Shown: one piece after another, positions 15,906 to 25,668 of the stretch
How positions within the stretch are numbered: the stretch's first letter is position 1
Layout: every line of letters starts with the position of its first letter
Origin: Anditalea andensis
GTDB lineage: Bacteria > Bacteroidota > Bacteroidia > Cytophagales > Cyclobacteriaceae
Assembly: GCF_000714815.1 (NCBI RefSeq)
Contig: NZ_JMIH01000023.1
Coordinates: 372,001 to 436,000, forward strand
DNA: 64,000 nucleotides
Direction: 5' to 3'
The notes under the pieces: generated by a model
What the model was told of the DNA's origin: nothing
What the model saw: the letters and a program-made list of their open reading frames with translations, nothing else
Database searches by the model: none
Program-made: the position numbers and the translations under genes

Positions 15906-17708
15906 ATGCAAGGAACATCCCTTAAACCTGGTGAACACCTACAGCTCCCTGATCTGCCGGGAGTATATAAATACTACAATGCGGAGGACATACTCATCTA
16001 TGTCGGTAAAGCAAAAAGTCTTAAAAAAAGAGTGGCCAGCTACTTCAATAAAAACGCTGGCCTAAACCATAAAACCCGCAGGATGGTCCGGGAGATTAAA
16101 AAAATAGAATTTACGATCGTCAATTCCGAATTTGATGCGCTGCTGCTGGAAAATAATCTCATCAAAAAAACCCAGCCTCGCTATAATATATTGCTCAAGG
16201 ATGATAAAACCTATCCCTATCTCCTACTCACTAATGAACATTTCCCTAGAATCTACCCTACACGAAGGGTAATACCTAGCAAGGGCACCTATTTTGGCCC
16301 CTTTGCCAGTGTTAAAGCGATGAACAATGTACTGGACCTCATCAGAAGTATCTTCACTATCCGTACCTGTAAGCTGGACCTACACCCTGCTAAAATAGCA
16401 GAGCAAAAATATAAAATCTGTCTAGAATACCATATAGGAAACTGTCTTGGTCCTTGTGAAGCCTTAATAGGGGAGCCCGATTACCTGAAAGATATAGAAC
16501 ATGCCAAATCAATCCTAAAAGGAAGTCTGGGAATCCCCAAAGCATATTTCCGAAACAAAATGCAGGAAGAAGCTGATAACCTATCTTTCGAAAAGGCCCA
16601 GCGGTATAAAGACAAACTTGACCTGTTGGAAAAATATCAGGCGAAATCGTTAGTCACAAGTCCATCTGTGACCAGCCTGGATATCATCACACTGGTATCA
16701 GATGAGAAATTTGCATTCGTCAATTATATGAGAATCAAAAACGGCGCGATTAACCTCACCAAATCTGTAGAACTAAAAAAGAAACTGGACGAATCGGATG
16801 AAGAACTATTGCTTACTGCCCTTATCCGACTACAGGACCAGTTTCTCAGTGAGGCCAAAGAGGTACTGACCAATATAGAATTAGTAGAAAGCTATGAAAC
16901 CCTAAGTATTACGGTGCCTAAGATAGGTGACAAGCGTAAGTTGGTGGAATTGTCACTTAAAAATGCACTTTACTTTAAAAAAGAGAAAGCGCTGAATGCA
17001 GGAGAAGTAGTGGACAAGAAAAACAGGATTCTAAAACAGCTACAAGCAGACCTAAGCCTCAAAGATCTGCCGGACCATATTGAATGTTTTGATAATTCAA
17101 ACATACAGGGCAGTCACCCTGTAGCCAGCATGGTATGCTTTCTGAATGGCAAGCCAGCCAATAAAGAGTACCGTCACTATCACATCAAAACCGTAGAAGG
17201 CCCTAATGATTTTGCTAGTATGACAGAAGTAGTAGGTAGGAGGTATGCCCGGCTCTTGGAAGAAAACAAACCATTGCCCAAGCTCATCGTCATAGATGGA
17301 GGAAAAGGTCAGCTATCATCTTCCGTAGAAGCTTTGAAAAATTTAGGTATTTATGGAAAAATCCCAATAATAGGTATAGCAAAGCGGCTAGAGGAGATTT
17401 ATTTTCCTGAAGATCCTTTTCCGTTACATATAGATAAAAAATCAGAATCACTGAGGCTTATCCAAAGAATCAGAGATGAAGCCCACAGGTTTGCCATCAC
17501 TTTTCATAGGGATGTAAGGAGCAAAAAGGCCATAGGAACTATACTCACCGAAATACCCGGGATAGGAAATGATACTGCAGACAAATTGCTTAAACATTTT
17601 AAATCTTATAAAAAGATAACAGAGGCAACCGAAAGTGAAATTTATAATTTGATAGGAAAAAGCAGAGGCCAGAAATTAATAGCGGCCATAAAAGAAAAAA
17701 GCGGGTAA
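15906..17708 (+). CDS. uvrC: Excinuclease ABC subunit C
   Basis: Nucleotide-excision-repair nuclease that makes the dual incision around UvrAB-marked lesions (600 aa, normal length). It has an N-terminal GIY-YIG domain (PGVYKYYN then ILIYVGKAKSLKKRV, residues about 18-40), a Cys-rich linker, the UVR helix (about 218-245), the RNase H-like endonuclease domain (IECFDNSNIQG and VIDGGKGQL) and C-terminal helix-hairpin-helix motifs (IPGIGNDTADKLL). The stop codon lies inside the stem-loop of a terminator shared with gldN on the other strand. Confidence 0.97.
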   Translation: MQGTSLKPGEHLQLPDLPGVYKYYNAEDILIYVGKAKSLKKRVASYFNKNAGLNHKTRRMVREIKKIEFTIVNSEFDALLLENNLIKKTQPRYNILLKDDKTYPYLLLTNEHFPRIYPTRRVIPSKGTYFGPFASVKAMNNVLDLIRSIFTIRTCKLDLHPAKIAEQKYKICLEYHIGNCLGPCEALIGEPDYLKDIEHAKSILKGSLGIPKAYFRNKMQEEADNLSFEKAQRYKDKLDLLEKYQAKSLVTSPSVTSLDIITLVSDEKFAFVNYMRIKNGAINLTKSVELKKKLDESDEELLLTALIRLQDQFLSEAKEVLTNIELVESYETLSITVPKIGDKRKLVELSLKNALYFKKEKALNAGEVVDKKNRILKQLQADLSLKDLPDHIECFDNSNIQGSHPVASMVCFLNGKPANKEYRHYHIKTVEGPNDFASMTEVVGRRYARLLEENKPLPKLIVIDGGKGQLSSSVEALKNLGIYGKIPIIGIAKRLEEIYFPEDPFPLHIDKKSESLRLIQRIRDEAHRFAITFHRDVRSKKAIGTILTEIPGIGNDTADKLLKHFKSYKKITEATESEIYNLIGKSRGQKLIAAIKEKSG

Positions 17709-17721
17709 AACCCGCTTTTTT
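17695..17721. terminator. Bidirectional terminator between uvrC and gldN
   Basis: A perfect 11-bp stem (AAAAAAGCGGG / CCCGCTTTTTT) with a 5-nt loop that contains the uvrC stop codon. A/T tracts on both sides let it work for the convergent uvrC (+) and gldN (-) transcripts. Confidence 0.85.
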
Positions 17722-17738
17722 CTTTTATGATAGACATC

Positions 17739-18554
17739 TTACCATTCCCATAAAGTATTTTCCCACTCCAAAAGACCATATTCAAATTCTAATGAATTCA
17801 GATACGCCTGCAACTCTGGATTATTACTATTAGGATTGACCTGGTCTGCAATAAGCGCATTGTCTGGATTGTAAAATTTCCTTACCACAGATTTGAATAA
17901 CCTAAGATCAAAAGCCTGATCATATGTCAAATGCTTAGAGCTGTTTTTAAAATTTAACCATTTAGCCTCCGGATGATCTTTAAAATGATCATAGAAATCT
18001 TTAAATCTAATAAATGCAATCGTCTTTTGTCCTGCATTTGAATTGGTTTCTGAAGGCATTACCAGTTCTAAGTGTTTAACATCAAACTTTACCTGAGAGT
18101 GGTGTTTATCAAATAGAAAGTCTTCTTTAATATCCAAAAAGTAAAGATTCTTAACAAAGATGCTATCACCATTAGCGGCGATCCAGAAGTTTTCCTGAAA
18201 CTCACTAATAGACATCGGCTGCGTAAATTTCTCATCTCTGAATATCTCCAGCGCATTTTCTTCAACTACCGCATTATATATATGGGTCATTATCCCATCA
18301 TTTTTGATATCTCCAGATCCATAAAGCGGAAGATTGAATTTTTCTCGAAGATCAATTCTTCGCCACACTGCCATCTGGTACATTTTATCATCATCTCTGA
18401 TGGGATGTGCAGAAAACACTGTATCGACCCTAAATTGACGATCTCCATTTCTGACCGGCTGGACACTTGTAGCGCCCTGGGCCATCACTTCTGCTCCCAT
18501 CGCACCTATCATCAAAAAGGCAAAGGAGAATATCAGTCTAGCACGTAGTTTCAT
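17739..18554 (-). CDS. gldN: Gliding motility/T9SS protein GldN (PorN)
   Basis: Periplasmic component of the type IX secretion core; with GldK it forms the large ring under the outer membrane. The 271-aa protein starts with a signal peptide (about 1-25, ending VMAQ), followed by a conserved block with D-K-MYQMAVWRRIDLREKFN and PLYGSGDIKNDGIM, typical of GldN/PorN. It is the last gene of the minus-strand order porP-gldK-gldL-gldM-gldN. It is set off from gldM by an unusually long 295-nt gap with several hairpins. Confidence 0.93.
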   Translation of the reverse strand: MKLRARLIFSFAFLMIGAMGAEVMAQGATSVQPVRNGDRQFRVDTVFSAHPIRDDDKMYQMAVWRRIDLREKFNLPLYGSGDIKNDGIMTHIYNAVVEENALEIFRDEKFTQPMSISEFQENFWIAANGDSIFVKNLYFLDIKEDFLFDKHHSQVKFDVKHLELVMPSETNSNAGQKTIAFIRFKDFYDHFKDHPEAKWLNFKNSSKHLTYDQAFDLRLFKSVVRKFYNPDNALIADQVNPNSNNPELQAYLNSLEFEYGLLEWENTLWEW

Positions 18555-18622
18555 CTGTTTATAATTTATTTTTAATGGTCAGAAATTTACCCGTACCTGA
18601 GGCCGGGATTAAATCGAGCATA

Positions 18623-18727
18623 AGTGGTAAATAAACCACTGCCTGACGCTTTTCGTCATGCTCGGTTATATCTGTATATATTTTAATTGTCAACTCTGAC
18701 TTTCGTCAGGTGATTGAAATTTCACCT
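18623..18727 (-). other. Hairpin-rich leader between gldM and gldN
   Basis: The 295-nt gldM-gldN gap holds four inverted repeats: 18623-18640 (AGTGGT/ACCACT, 6-nt loop), 18644-18658 (TGACG/CGTCA, 5-nt loop), 18696-18709 (on the minus strand CTGAC-GAAA-GTCAG, a GNRA tetraloop) and 18708-18727 (AGGTGA/TCACCT, 8-nt loop). A 20-codon reading frame ends TAA 4 nt before the gldN ATG. This looks like a structured intercistronic leader that could set gldN stoichiometry; no known riboswitch is recognised. Confidence 0.5.
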
Positions 18728-18849
18728 TAATGATACCATATCCCCACTGATAACTAATGGTGCTATTAGGAATCCATCATCTGAATGACACTTCCTCAAG
18801 TTTTTGATATCACAAATGTATGTAATTAAACTAATCAGAATTCCTAACC

Positions 18850-20454
18850 CTATTTGATAGGAATAGAGAAAACTTCATTAGTTGAACTTTTAATTTTATT
18901 GCCTCTGAAGTTAGTCCGGGTATATTCTCTTACTACCACCACTATACGGTCACCACTTTTAGCAGCGGCCAATAGGTTTCTGATAGCTACATTTTCACCT
19001 GATATCTGGACAGTCTCTCTGGGGACATCATTTCTGATAAGTCTAACCTCTCCTGCAGTAACTTCAAAATTAGCATCCTGCCCCATAGTTCTTCCAAAGT
19101 TAGCTTCAGGAACTGCCCTAATACTTAAAGAGCTCGGTCCCGGAGCTGGGTATGGATTGGTAAGATCAATAGGACCTCTGGCATCAAAGGCTCTTATAGT
19201 CGGAGCTGGCACCGGTCTAATATCATAGCTTACATCTCCTATTTTATTACCACCACTGCTTACCCCTATGACTACTTTCCCGGAGTCGGAAGTTGGAATG
19301 ACAGTCACTTGACCCGGTCTGTTACCTTTAATAGCCTGACCATTAGAAACAGTAAATTCAGGAGCATAGCTGGTACCCAATGCCGGTACGTCTATCATCA
19401 GCACGTTTGCAGCATTAGCATATAGCTGGTTGACAGTCTCAGATTCTACTCTTATCACCGGTTTTGCTACGAAGTATTCATAATCTACATTCAGTGTACT
19501 ATCTACTCCAGCTATATTAACAGTAATCTGACCCTGTATAGTTCTTTTGGCTAATCCCCTATCATCGTATGACGAAGCAGGAGGTACAGTAAAATTGATT
19601 TTTCCAAAACCATTTTCTACTGGTATTTCCCGTCCATCAGCAGTCATCTTAGGCATAGCAGAAGATGAAGAAGAGGCAATAAATAAATCCCCTTCAAATT
19701 TGGTACCAGCAGCTACCACATTGCTAGAAGCTGCTACCCTGGCTTCAAATACATCAGATTTGAAATAAAATGAACCCAAGGATCCCGTGATGGAAGATAA
19801 AGCCTCACTTTCTATATTTAACACCTCATTTTGGTACTGAGATATCAATGCCATTACCGCCCCTACAGGGGATTTTACGAAGTTCAAGTTCACAAAGTCT
19901 TTATAATTGGCATTAGGGTCATTTTTGAACAGATCGATTTCATTTGCATTCTTGGCAATCTTTTCAAAATTCTGATTGATTCCCACCCTTGAAAGTATCT
20001 CTGAAACCTGGTTTGGAAAAGCATTTAGCCTTTCTTCCATTTCATATCCTTTTCTGTTATTATTGAAAATATTGCCAGTGATGTCCTGATTTTTCAAAGA
20101 ACTCGTTCTATAGGTACCATCTTCTGCCACGGCATTTGTGGTAGCTAATAGTTCCTGCTTTAAACTTTCCAGATAGCTAAATATATCTGAAGTCTCAGAC
20201 CTGATCTGCCTGGCAGCTTCTACTTTCGGCACATCTCTCTCATTATTGCCCTGCTGCTCCACCGTACCAGCTATGGAGCTTACGGTAAAGGCATTTTTTT
20301 CAATATAATTTTTCGATGTTCTTTCCAAACCATCGTTCAGAAGGACAAATTTTTGTAATATTTGGTTACTAACTTGCAAAGCCAGCAAAGCTGTAAGAAC
20401 CAGGTACATCATACCTATCATCTTCTGCCTTGGGGTTTCCTTACCTCCAGCCAT
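18850..20454 (-). CDS. gldM: Gliding motility/T9SS motor protein GldM (PorM)
   Basis: Inner-membrane motor partner of GldL (534 aa). A single N-terminal transmembrane helix (about 13-32, GMMYLVLTALLALQVSN) is followed by a large periplasmic part that in the family folds into four domains (D1-D4) reaching the GldKN ring. The N-terminal PRQKMIGMMYLVLTALLALQ signature is diagnostic. Starts at an ATG 49 nt after gldL. Confidence 0.96.
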   Translation of the reverse strand: MAGGKETPRQKMIGMMYLVLTALLALQVSNQILQKFVLLNDGLERTSKNYIEKNAFTVSSIAGTVEQQGNNERDVPKVEAARQIRSETSDIFSYLESLKQELLATTNAVAEDGTYRTSSLKNQDITGNIFNNNRKGYEMEERLNAFPNQVSEILSRVGINQNFEKIAKNANEIDLFKNDPNANYKDFVNLNFVKSPVGAVMALISQYQNEVLNIESEALSSITGSLGSFYFKSDVFEARVAASSNVVAAGTKFEGDLFIASSSSSAMPKMTADGREIPVENGFGKINFTVPPASSYDDRGLAKRTIQGQITVNIAGVDSTLNVDYEYFVAKPVIRVESETVNQLYANAANVLMIDVPALGTSYAPEFTVSNGQAIKGNRPGQVTVIPTSDSGKVVIGVSSGGNKIGDVSYDIRPVPAPTIRAFDARGPIDLTNPYPAPGPSSLSIRAVPEANFGRTMGQDANFEVTAGEVRLIRNDVPRETVQISGENVAIRNLLAAAKSGDRIVVVVREYTRTNFRGNKIKSSTNEVFSIPIK

Positions 20455-20503
20455 AGTCGATACTTAGATTTTTAAACATAATAATTTATAATGGAAAGAT
20501 CTA

Positions 20504-21325
20504 TTAACCTTTCATGGCTGATAGCATACCACCGTATACCTTATTCAGTGAGCTCACATTCGCATTCAATTGAGCCAATTGGTTTTTAAATGCTTCTGTC
20601 TCTTTTCCTGCTTCATTTAGTCCTTCCATAGCAGCAGAAACATTAGAGTAGAATTTATTCAAAACCTTCACATGACTATTGGCATCCTGAAGTTCCATTT
20701 CATAGACGGCATTAAGGGCAGACAGATTCTTGGTTACTGTTACTACTTGTTCATGATATTCTTTGGCATCTGTGGATGCGGATGACATTTCTACCAAAGC
20801 AGAAGCTGTTTTAGAATATGACTGGTTCATATCCACTAAAGTCCTAGAAGCATTTCTTACATTATCTGCATATTCTGAAGTAGCTACAGCTGCATCTGAT
20901 ACACTTCCCAATTTCTCCGCAGACGCTGCTAAGTTTTTAATCCCTTTGCCCAGGTTTTCTATAAGGTCATCTCCTATTTTGGCATCTTCCAAAACCTTGT
21001 CAAACTTCTGAGTAGTGCTATCTTTCATCGGCGTAGAGCCTACTGCAGACTGAGGCATAAGGGGCATGCCGTCGCCATTATATGTAGGGGAAAGCTGAGG
21101 ATAGACTTTTGCCCAATCTACATCTTCATGTTTCGGTTCAAATGAAGAAAGGAAGAAAATGGCGGCCTCTGTAGTAAGACCTATACCGATCATGAGCGTA
21201 GCTCCAGGCCAGTCCAAAATCTTAAACATGGCTCCTAAAATTACTACTGCGGCTCCAATACCGTAAATTTTAGGCATGATATCACCGTAAAACTTATACT
21301 TAAATGAATTCTTATTTGCTGACAT
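20504..21325 (-). CDS. gldL: Gliding motility/T9SS motor protein GldL (PorL)
   Basis: Inner-membrane, proton-motive-force-driven rotary component of the T9SS (273 aa). Two transmembrane helices lie near the N-terminus (about 18-36, YGIGAAVVILGAMFKIL, and 43-62, MIGIGLTTEAAIFFLSSF); the Glu in TTEAAIF corresponds to the conserved membrane carboxylate. A long cytoplasmic helical tail follows. 58 nt after gldK, 49 nt before gldM. Confidence 0.95.
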   Translation of the reverse strand: MSANKNSFKYKFYGDIMPKIYGIGAAVVILGAMFKILDWPGATLMIGIGLTTEAAIFFLSSFEPKHEDVDWAKVYPQLSPTYNGDGMPLMPQSAVGSTPMKDSTTQKFDKVLEDAKIGDDLIENLGKGIKNLAASAEKLGSVSDAAVATSEYADNVRNASRTLVDMNQSYSKTASALVEMSSASTDAKEYHEQVVTVTKNLSALNAVYEMELQDANSHVKVLNKFYSNVSAAMEGLNEAGKETEAFKNQLAQLNANVSSLNKVYGGMLSAMKG

Positions 21326-21383
21326 TTGACTAATTTGTTTTTTATTTTTTGTTTGGATATTTTATTCTACGCTTTGGCTTTTT

Positions 21384-22478
21384 TTATCTACTTCTTCTCC
21401 TCCTATTGTTCACATTCATAGAGCCTGACCTTCCGATGAACGTCATCGAGGTTCTGAAACCTATATGAGCAGTCTTCACATCCTGGTATTCGAATGTCCT
21501 GGTACTGGTCTCTAGATAATGGGCAATGTCTTTCCAAGAGCCACCTCTTACTACTTTTCTGGGTTCATTAGGATCGTTGTATACCGGATCCATATCCCAG
21601 GTAAGGGCGCTTCCTGCAGGATTATAAGCATCTATTACCCATTCAGATACATTGCCAGCCATATTATATAGCCCGAAGCCATTTGGTGCAAATACATCCA
21701 CAGGAGCGGTATAGGCAAAACCATCATCTATATAATTACCTCTTCCCGGCTTGAAGTTAGCCATCAGACAGCCTCTTCTATTTTTAAGATAGGGACCTCC
21801 CCACGGATATTTTGCCACATCTTTACCACCTTTGGCGGCATACTCCCATTCTGCTTCAGAAGGCAGTCTAAACTTAGGCATGTCAAATTCAGACCGGTCA
21901 TTAGCATTCATATGGTAGGTCCTCCATTCACAGAATTTTTGGGCCTGCTCCCAGCTGATACCCACTACAGGATAATCATCAAAGGCTGGATGATCAAAAT
22001 AATATTCCATTAATGGATCTCCATAATGATGGGTAAAACTGGTAGACCATACTGTGGTATCGGGTACAAGCTCTTCCAAATTGAACTGTGGTGGATCAGC
22101 CTGCGTGGTCGGTGTACCGGTGGCCAATTCCCCAGACCTCACCGCTTCAAGAAACTGGCGGTACTTGTTATTCGAGACCTCATGTTTATCCATATAAAAT
22201 TCAGATATGGTTATCTGCTTGTTAAAAGCTGATTGGCTAACAGCTATATCCTCATCTGCCTGCCCCATCCAGAATGTCCCTGCTTTTACCGGTACCATTT
22301 CATAAGGTAAGGTTTGCTTCCATCCCGTCCGCTTAGGAACCCCGGTCACTTCACCTCTCCGGTTGTCCCTTTCACTTGCAGTACCCCTGCTCCCGAAAAG
22401 TCCGCAACTTTGCAGAAGCATAGCCGCCAGACACCCTACGGTAACCGCTAAAAATCGTGAATTCATTTTTTTATACAT
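21384..22478 (-). CDS. gldK: Gliding motility/T9SS lipoprotein GldK (PorK)
   Basis: Outer-membrane-anchored lipoprotein (364 aa) that forms the T9SS periplasmic ring with GldN. Signal peptide with lipobox LLQSC (C25). The rest is an FGE/SUMF1-type sulfatase-modifying fold, non-catalytic in this family: VKAGTFWMG near the start, WEQAQKFCEWR in the middle, and VRGGSWKD with HIGFRTSM at the end. An internal ATG at 22466 is an alternative start. Upstream is porP, as in the P. gingivalis porPKLMN order. Confidence 0.93.
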   Translation of the reverse strand: MYKKMNSRFLAVTVGCLAAMLLQSCGLFGSRGTASERDNRRGEVTGVPKRTGWKQTLPYEMVPVKAGTFWMGQADEDIAVSQSAFNKQITISEFYMDKHEVSNNKYRQFLEAVRSGELATGTPTTQADPPQFNLEELVPDTTVWSTSFTHHYGDPLMEYYFDHPAFDDYPVVGISWEQAQKFCEWRTYHMNANDRSEFDMPKFRLPSEAEWEYAAKGGKDVAKYPWGGPYLKNRRGCLMANFKPGRGNYIDDGFAYTAPVDVFAPNGFGLYNMAGNVSEWVIDAYNPAGSALTWDMDPVYNDPNEPRKVVRGGSWKDIAHYLETSTRTFEYQDVKTAHIGFRTSMTFIGRSGSMNVNNRRRRSR

Positions 22479-22598
22479 ATATGACAGTTATTTAATTGCA
22501 ATAATTTTTACGTATTTTCCATAAAGTAATAGCTCGAAATTTAGTAGAAAATATCAGTAAGATCCAAGAAGTAACTCATTTAATTACAACTTTTAATA

Positions 22599-23579
22599 CT
22601 AATATCTAAATCTCGGTGTTCTTTGTATCACACGCTGCAGATCTCTCGCCACTGGGGGAAGATTATAAGTAAGCATAAATTCATGAGAAGTAGGCGCCTT
22701 AGCTTCTACCCCTCCTACTACCAAATCAAACGCGTACCCCAACCTCAGAGAATTATCTCTCAGCAAGCTGTATCCCAATAATATAGACACAGATTCTTCT
22801 CCCCGATACGCTAATCCTCCGCTAACTTTCTCATTATGTGTGGCTATAACGCTTACATTATAAGAAAAATTATCGAACCCTACTGATTTTACCAAAAAAC
22901 TTGGTTCAAATCTCAACAATCCAAAAGGATTGATCCTATAACCTGCTAACAGGTAATTATGATTGACTAACTGATTACCAAAAGCTCCTTCACCAAAATC
23001 AAAATCCGGTTCATTTATGTGCCTACTGCTTAGCCCCAAATAAAACCTACTATGGTCATAGAGAAGCCCCCCACCCAGGTTAAAATTTATCTGGGATTCA
23101 TTTCCCGAAGTAGGAACATTCGGATCAGGGTTTACCGGATTAAACTCATCATAATTTATATTACTAGAAAAAAAACCACCCGAAGCTCCTATACTCAATA
23201 CCCCTCTACCTAAATTAAGATGATAACCTAAAGAAAGATTAACTTCCTGGTTTCGGGTAGGGCCTATGTCATCATTTATAAAATTCAGCCCCAGACCAAG
23301 AGCTGTACCTGTGATCCTTCCTGATGCTGATAGCACCTGCGTATTGATACCGCCGTTGCCTACACCTGCGGGTGTACTGTACCCTAGCCACTGAGTCCTG
23401 TGCAGGGCCGAAAATTGGTATCCTGGATCTTTGCCTGCAAAAGCAGGATTATAATACATGCCATTATACATATACTGAGTCAGCTGGGCATCCTGCTGCG
23501 CATATACATCCTGGATCAAATACAGGTTCAGCACCATGGCAAAAAAAACTAAGAAAATAAGGCAACTTTTCTTTCTCAT
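22599..23579 (-). CDS. PorP/SprF family T9SS outer-membrane protein
   Basis: A 326-aa outer-membrane beta-barrel of the PorP/SprF family. Signal peptide (about 1-27, ending DVYAQ), then the hallmark QLTQYMYNGMYYNPAFAG and LHRTQWLGY, followed by alternating amphipathic strands to the C-terminus. PorP-type proteins help secrete or anchor T9SS substrates and tether the GldKN ring. Being first in the porP-gldKLMN operon supports the PorP role; genomes often have many paralogues, so no symbol is given. A TTG seven codons upstream is possible, but the ATG at 23579 gives a normal signal peptide. Confidence 0.9.
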   Translation of the reverse strand: MRKKSCLIFLVFFAMVLNLYLIQDVYAQQDAQLTQYMYNGMYYNPAFAGKDPGYQFSALHRTQWLGYSTPAGVGNGGINTQVLSASGRITGTALGLGLNFINDDIGPTRNQEVNLSLGYHLNLGRGVLSIGASGGFFSSNINYDEFNPVNPDPNVPTSGNESQINFNLGGGLLYDHSRFYLGLSSRHINEPDFDFGEGAFGNQLVNHNYLLAGYRINPFGLLRFEPSFLVKSVGFDNFSYNVSVIATHNEKVSGGLAYRGEESVSILLGYSLLRDNSLRLGYAFDLVVGGVEAKAPTSHEFMLTYNLPPVARDLQRVIQRTPRFRY

Positions 23580-23745
23580 ATGTAGTCCTAAATTTTTCAA
23601 GCCTAACTTATCAACAATATCATAGATATATGGTGAAAAGTCCCAGTTCTATGACTTGATATTGCAGGCTAAAAGTATAATTCTTAAACGAAGAACTATT
23701 CTACACATTTTAACTCAAATTACCCGCTAAAAGATTAAAAAGATG

Positions 23746-24519
23746 CTATAAATTATTCGCTTTTTTTATATAAAGTTCAAGAGCACCAGTCATACTTGGC
23801 GCATTGGGAAGTGGGGCCTCTATATCCAATATTAGATTTTCATCCAATACAGCCTGTGCAGTAGTAGGTCCAAATGCCGCTATACGCGTATTGTTCTGCT
23901 TAAAGTCCGGGAAATTATGAAACAAAGACTTAATTCCAGACGGACTGAAAAAAGCAAGTATATCATATTTAATATCCTTCAAATCCGATAAGTCCGCAGC
24001 CACGGTATGGTAAATGATGGCTTCGGTATAAGATATATTCAACTTATCCATAAAAGTAGGAATTTCATCCTTTCGTATATCCGAACAGGGAAATAGGTAC
24101 TTCTCCCCTTTATGTTTCTTGAAATAATCGAAAAGGTCCGCCGCTGTCCGCACGCCTACAAACAATTTTCTTTTTCTGATGACAATATATTTTTGAAGAT
24201 AGTGGGCTGTCTGCTCTGATATACAAAAATATTTCATATCCGCTGGCATTTCCAGTTTCAATTCCTGACAGATGCTAAAAAAATGGTCTATAGCATTCCT
24301 ACTGGTGAATATAATAGCCGTATGCTTTAAAATATCAATCTTTTGCTTTCTAAAATCCTTCACCGAAACAGGTTCAACTTTTATAAAAGGCCTAAAATCA
24401 ATCTTTAGATTATACTTATCCGCCAATTGGAAATAAGGAGACCTCTCATCGGTTGGTTTGGGCTGTGATACCAAGATACTCTTTACAGAATTAAACCTGT
24501 CTTTTGATTTAGTCATCAT
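23746..24519 (-). CDS. hemD: Uroporphyrinogen-III synthase
   Basis: Predicted heme-pathway enzyme that closes hydroxymethylbilane with inversion of ring D (257 aa). The family is poorly conserved, but the bilobed layout is visible: TAIIFTSRNAIDHFF in domain 1, KYLFPCSDIRKDEIP at the hinge, and ILAFFSPSGIKSLFHNFP plus IAAFGPTTAQAV in domain 2. In Bacteroidota this gene commonly adjoins DUF4271 and T9SS genes, as here (40 nt after DUF4271). Confidence 0.87.
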   Translation of the reverse strand: MMTKSKDRFNSVKSILVSQPKPTDERSPYFQLADKYNLKIDFRPFIKVEPVSVKDFRKQKIDILKHTAIIFTSRNAIDHFFSICQELKLEMPADMKYFCISEQTAHYLQKYIVIRKRKLFVGVRTAADLFDYFKKHKGEKYLFPCSDIRKDEIPTFMDKLNISYTEAIIYHTVAADLSDLKDIKYDILAFFSPSGIKSLFHNFPDFKQNNTRIAAFGPTTAQAVLDENLILDIEAPLPNAPSMTGALELYIKKANNL

Positions 24520-24559
24520 ACATTATTTTTTTTCTTCTCCTATCCCCTGTTTTATATAA

Positions 24560-25666
24560 CTATCCTATAATCAGTTTAGCTATTACTAAAAAGGGAACTA
24601 CTTCCGCGGTGCAAAGGTAAGAAAATAAATGATAATTTTTAAAGGATACTTTTTTTGTCATCAGAAAGAAAAGCATAGCTATTCCTATGATGTACAACAT
24701 AAAAAACATGCTCAACAAATAAGGCATTAAGCTTTTAGATGCCATCAGATCATTGGATATGACAATGGTGAGAATGAGAAAGACCGGAAGAAGCGCAAAA
24801 GTTATGATCCTTAGCATGTAAAAAAAATGGATGAATTCAAGTCTTCCAATTCCATAAATAGCAGTCGATACCTTCAGCCATAATAATTTTACCAGCGCTA
24901 ATATAAGAAGACATACCGTGCCGGCTAACCAGATTAAAAACATGAAGTCTAGTTCATTTTTTAAAACTTCCCTTAGTACCGGAAGATCCATGTAGTAAAC
25001 AGAACAGACTATGAGCAACATAAACAGCATATTGAATACCATTAGGTAAAAAATTACATCCGATGAAAATATCCTGGGCCGAGTGACATTATCAGAAAAA
25101 TCCTCAGATGAAAATATGGACATAGGATTCATCAATAAAGTAAATAAAAGTGGATATATAATTTTAAACAGCGCCAATAAAAACAGGATTATAAACAGGG
25201 CCATATAAAAAAATTCCGTCACTACTTCTTTATTCCTTCTAGATATGGGATATTCTTCCTGTAAAACAGGTACGCTTTCTACCTTATCTTTTACAAAATA
25301 ACCTTTGAGAATGGATATATCTTCTCTGGCCAAGTCTTTCTTTACTATACTGAGCTTTCTCACTGTCACTTCACCCTGTCGGAGAAGGGCCGTTTCTACC
25401 TGTACGACCGAATCGTTAGCGGCATAAAACCAGAGTACATTGTCTAAAAAAACAGATGACCGCGCGGGCACCTGAAGTTTATATTCAGACAAAGGAAAGT
25501 CCTTAACATTAATATCTATAGATGCCCTTTCTGGAGAATAATATAAATCCGATGCATGAAAAACCCTAATCGAAGGATTATAATTTTCCAATATCTGTCC
25601 TGATACCAGCATGGGCATAATAAATACAATAAGTACTGACAGCGTCTTTCTTTGAATTGAATCCAT
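24560..25666 (-). CDS. DUF4271 multi-pass membrane protein
   Basis: A 368-aa protein with a signal-peptide-like N-terminus, about 130 residues predicted outside the cytoplasm, then around seven hydrophobic helices (roughly 155-175, 205-225, 245-268, 280-300, 305-330 and 345-368). The architecture and its place upstream of hemD match DUF4271, whose function is unknown. The ATG at 25666 lies 2 nt past the stop of the Omp85-like gene; a TTG at 25672 overlapping that stop is an alternative. Tight coupling to the Omp85-like gene hints at an envelope role. Confidence 0.8.
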   Translation of the reverse strand: MDSIQRKTLSVLIVFIMPMLVSGQILENYNPSIRVFHASDLYYSPERASIDINVKDFPLSEYKLQVPARSSVFLDNVLWFYAANDSVVQVETALLRQGEVTVRKLSIVKKDLAREDISILKGYFVKDKVESVPVLQEEYPISRRNKEVVTEFFYMALFIILFLLALFKIIYPLLFTLLMNPMSIFSSEDFSDNVTRPRIFSSDVIFYLMVFNMLFMLLIVCSVYYMDLPVLREVLKNELDFMFLIWLAGTVCLLILALVKLLWLKVSTAIYGIGRLEFIHFFYMLRIITFALLPVFLILTIVISNDLMASKSLMPYLLSMFFMLYIIGIAMLFFLMTKKVSFKNYHLFSYLCTAEVVPFLVIAKLIIG

Positions 25667-25668
25667 AA

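Noticed and set aside
21384-22478. Formylglycine-generating enzyme
   Set aside because: FGE-like fold is present, but the lipobox and the gldK-L-M-N context show it is GldK, which is not known to act as an FGE.
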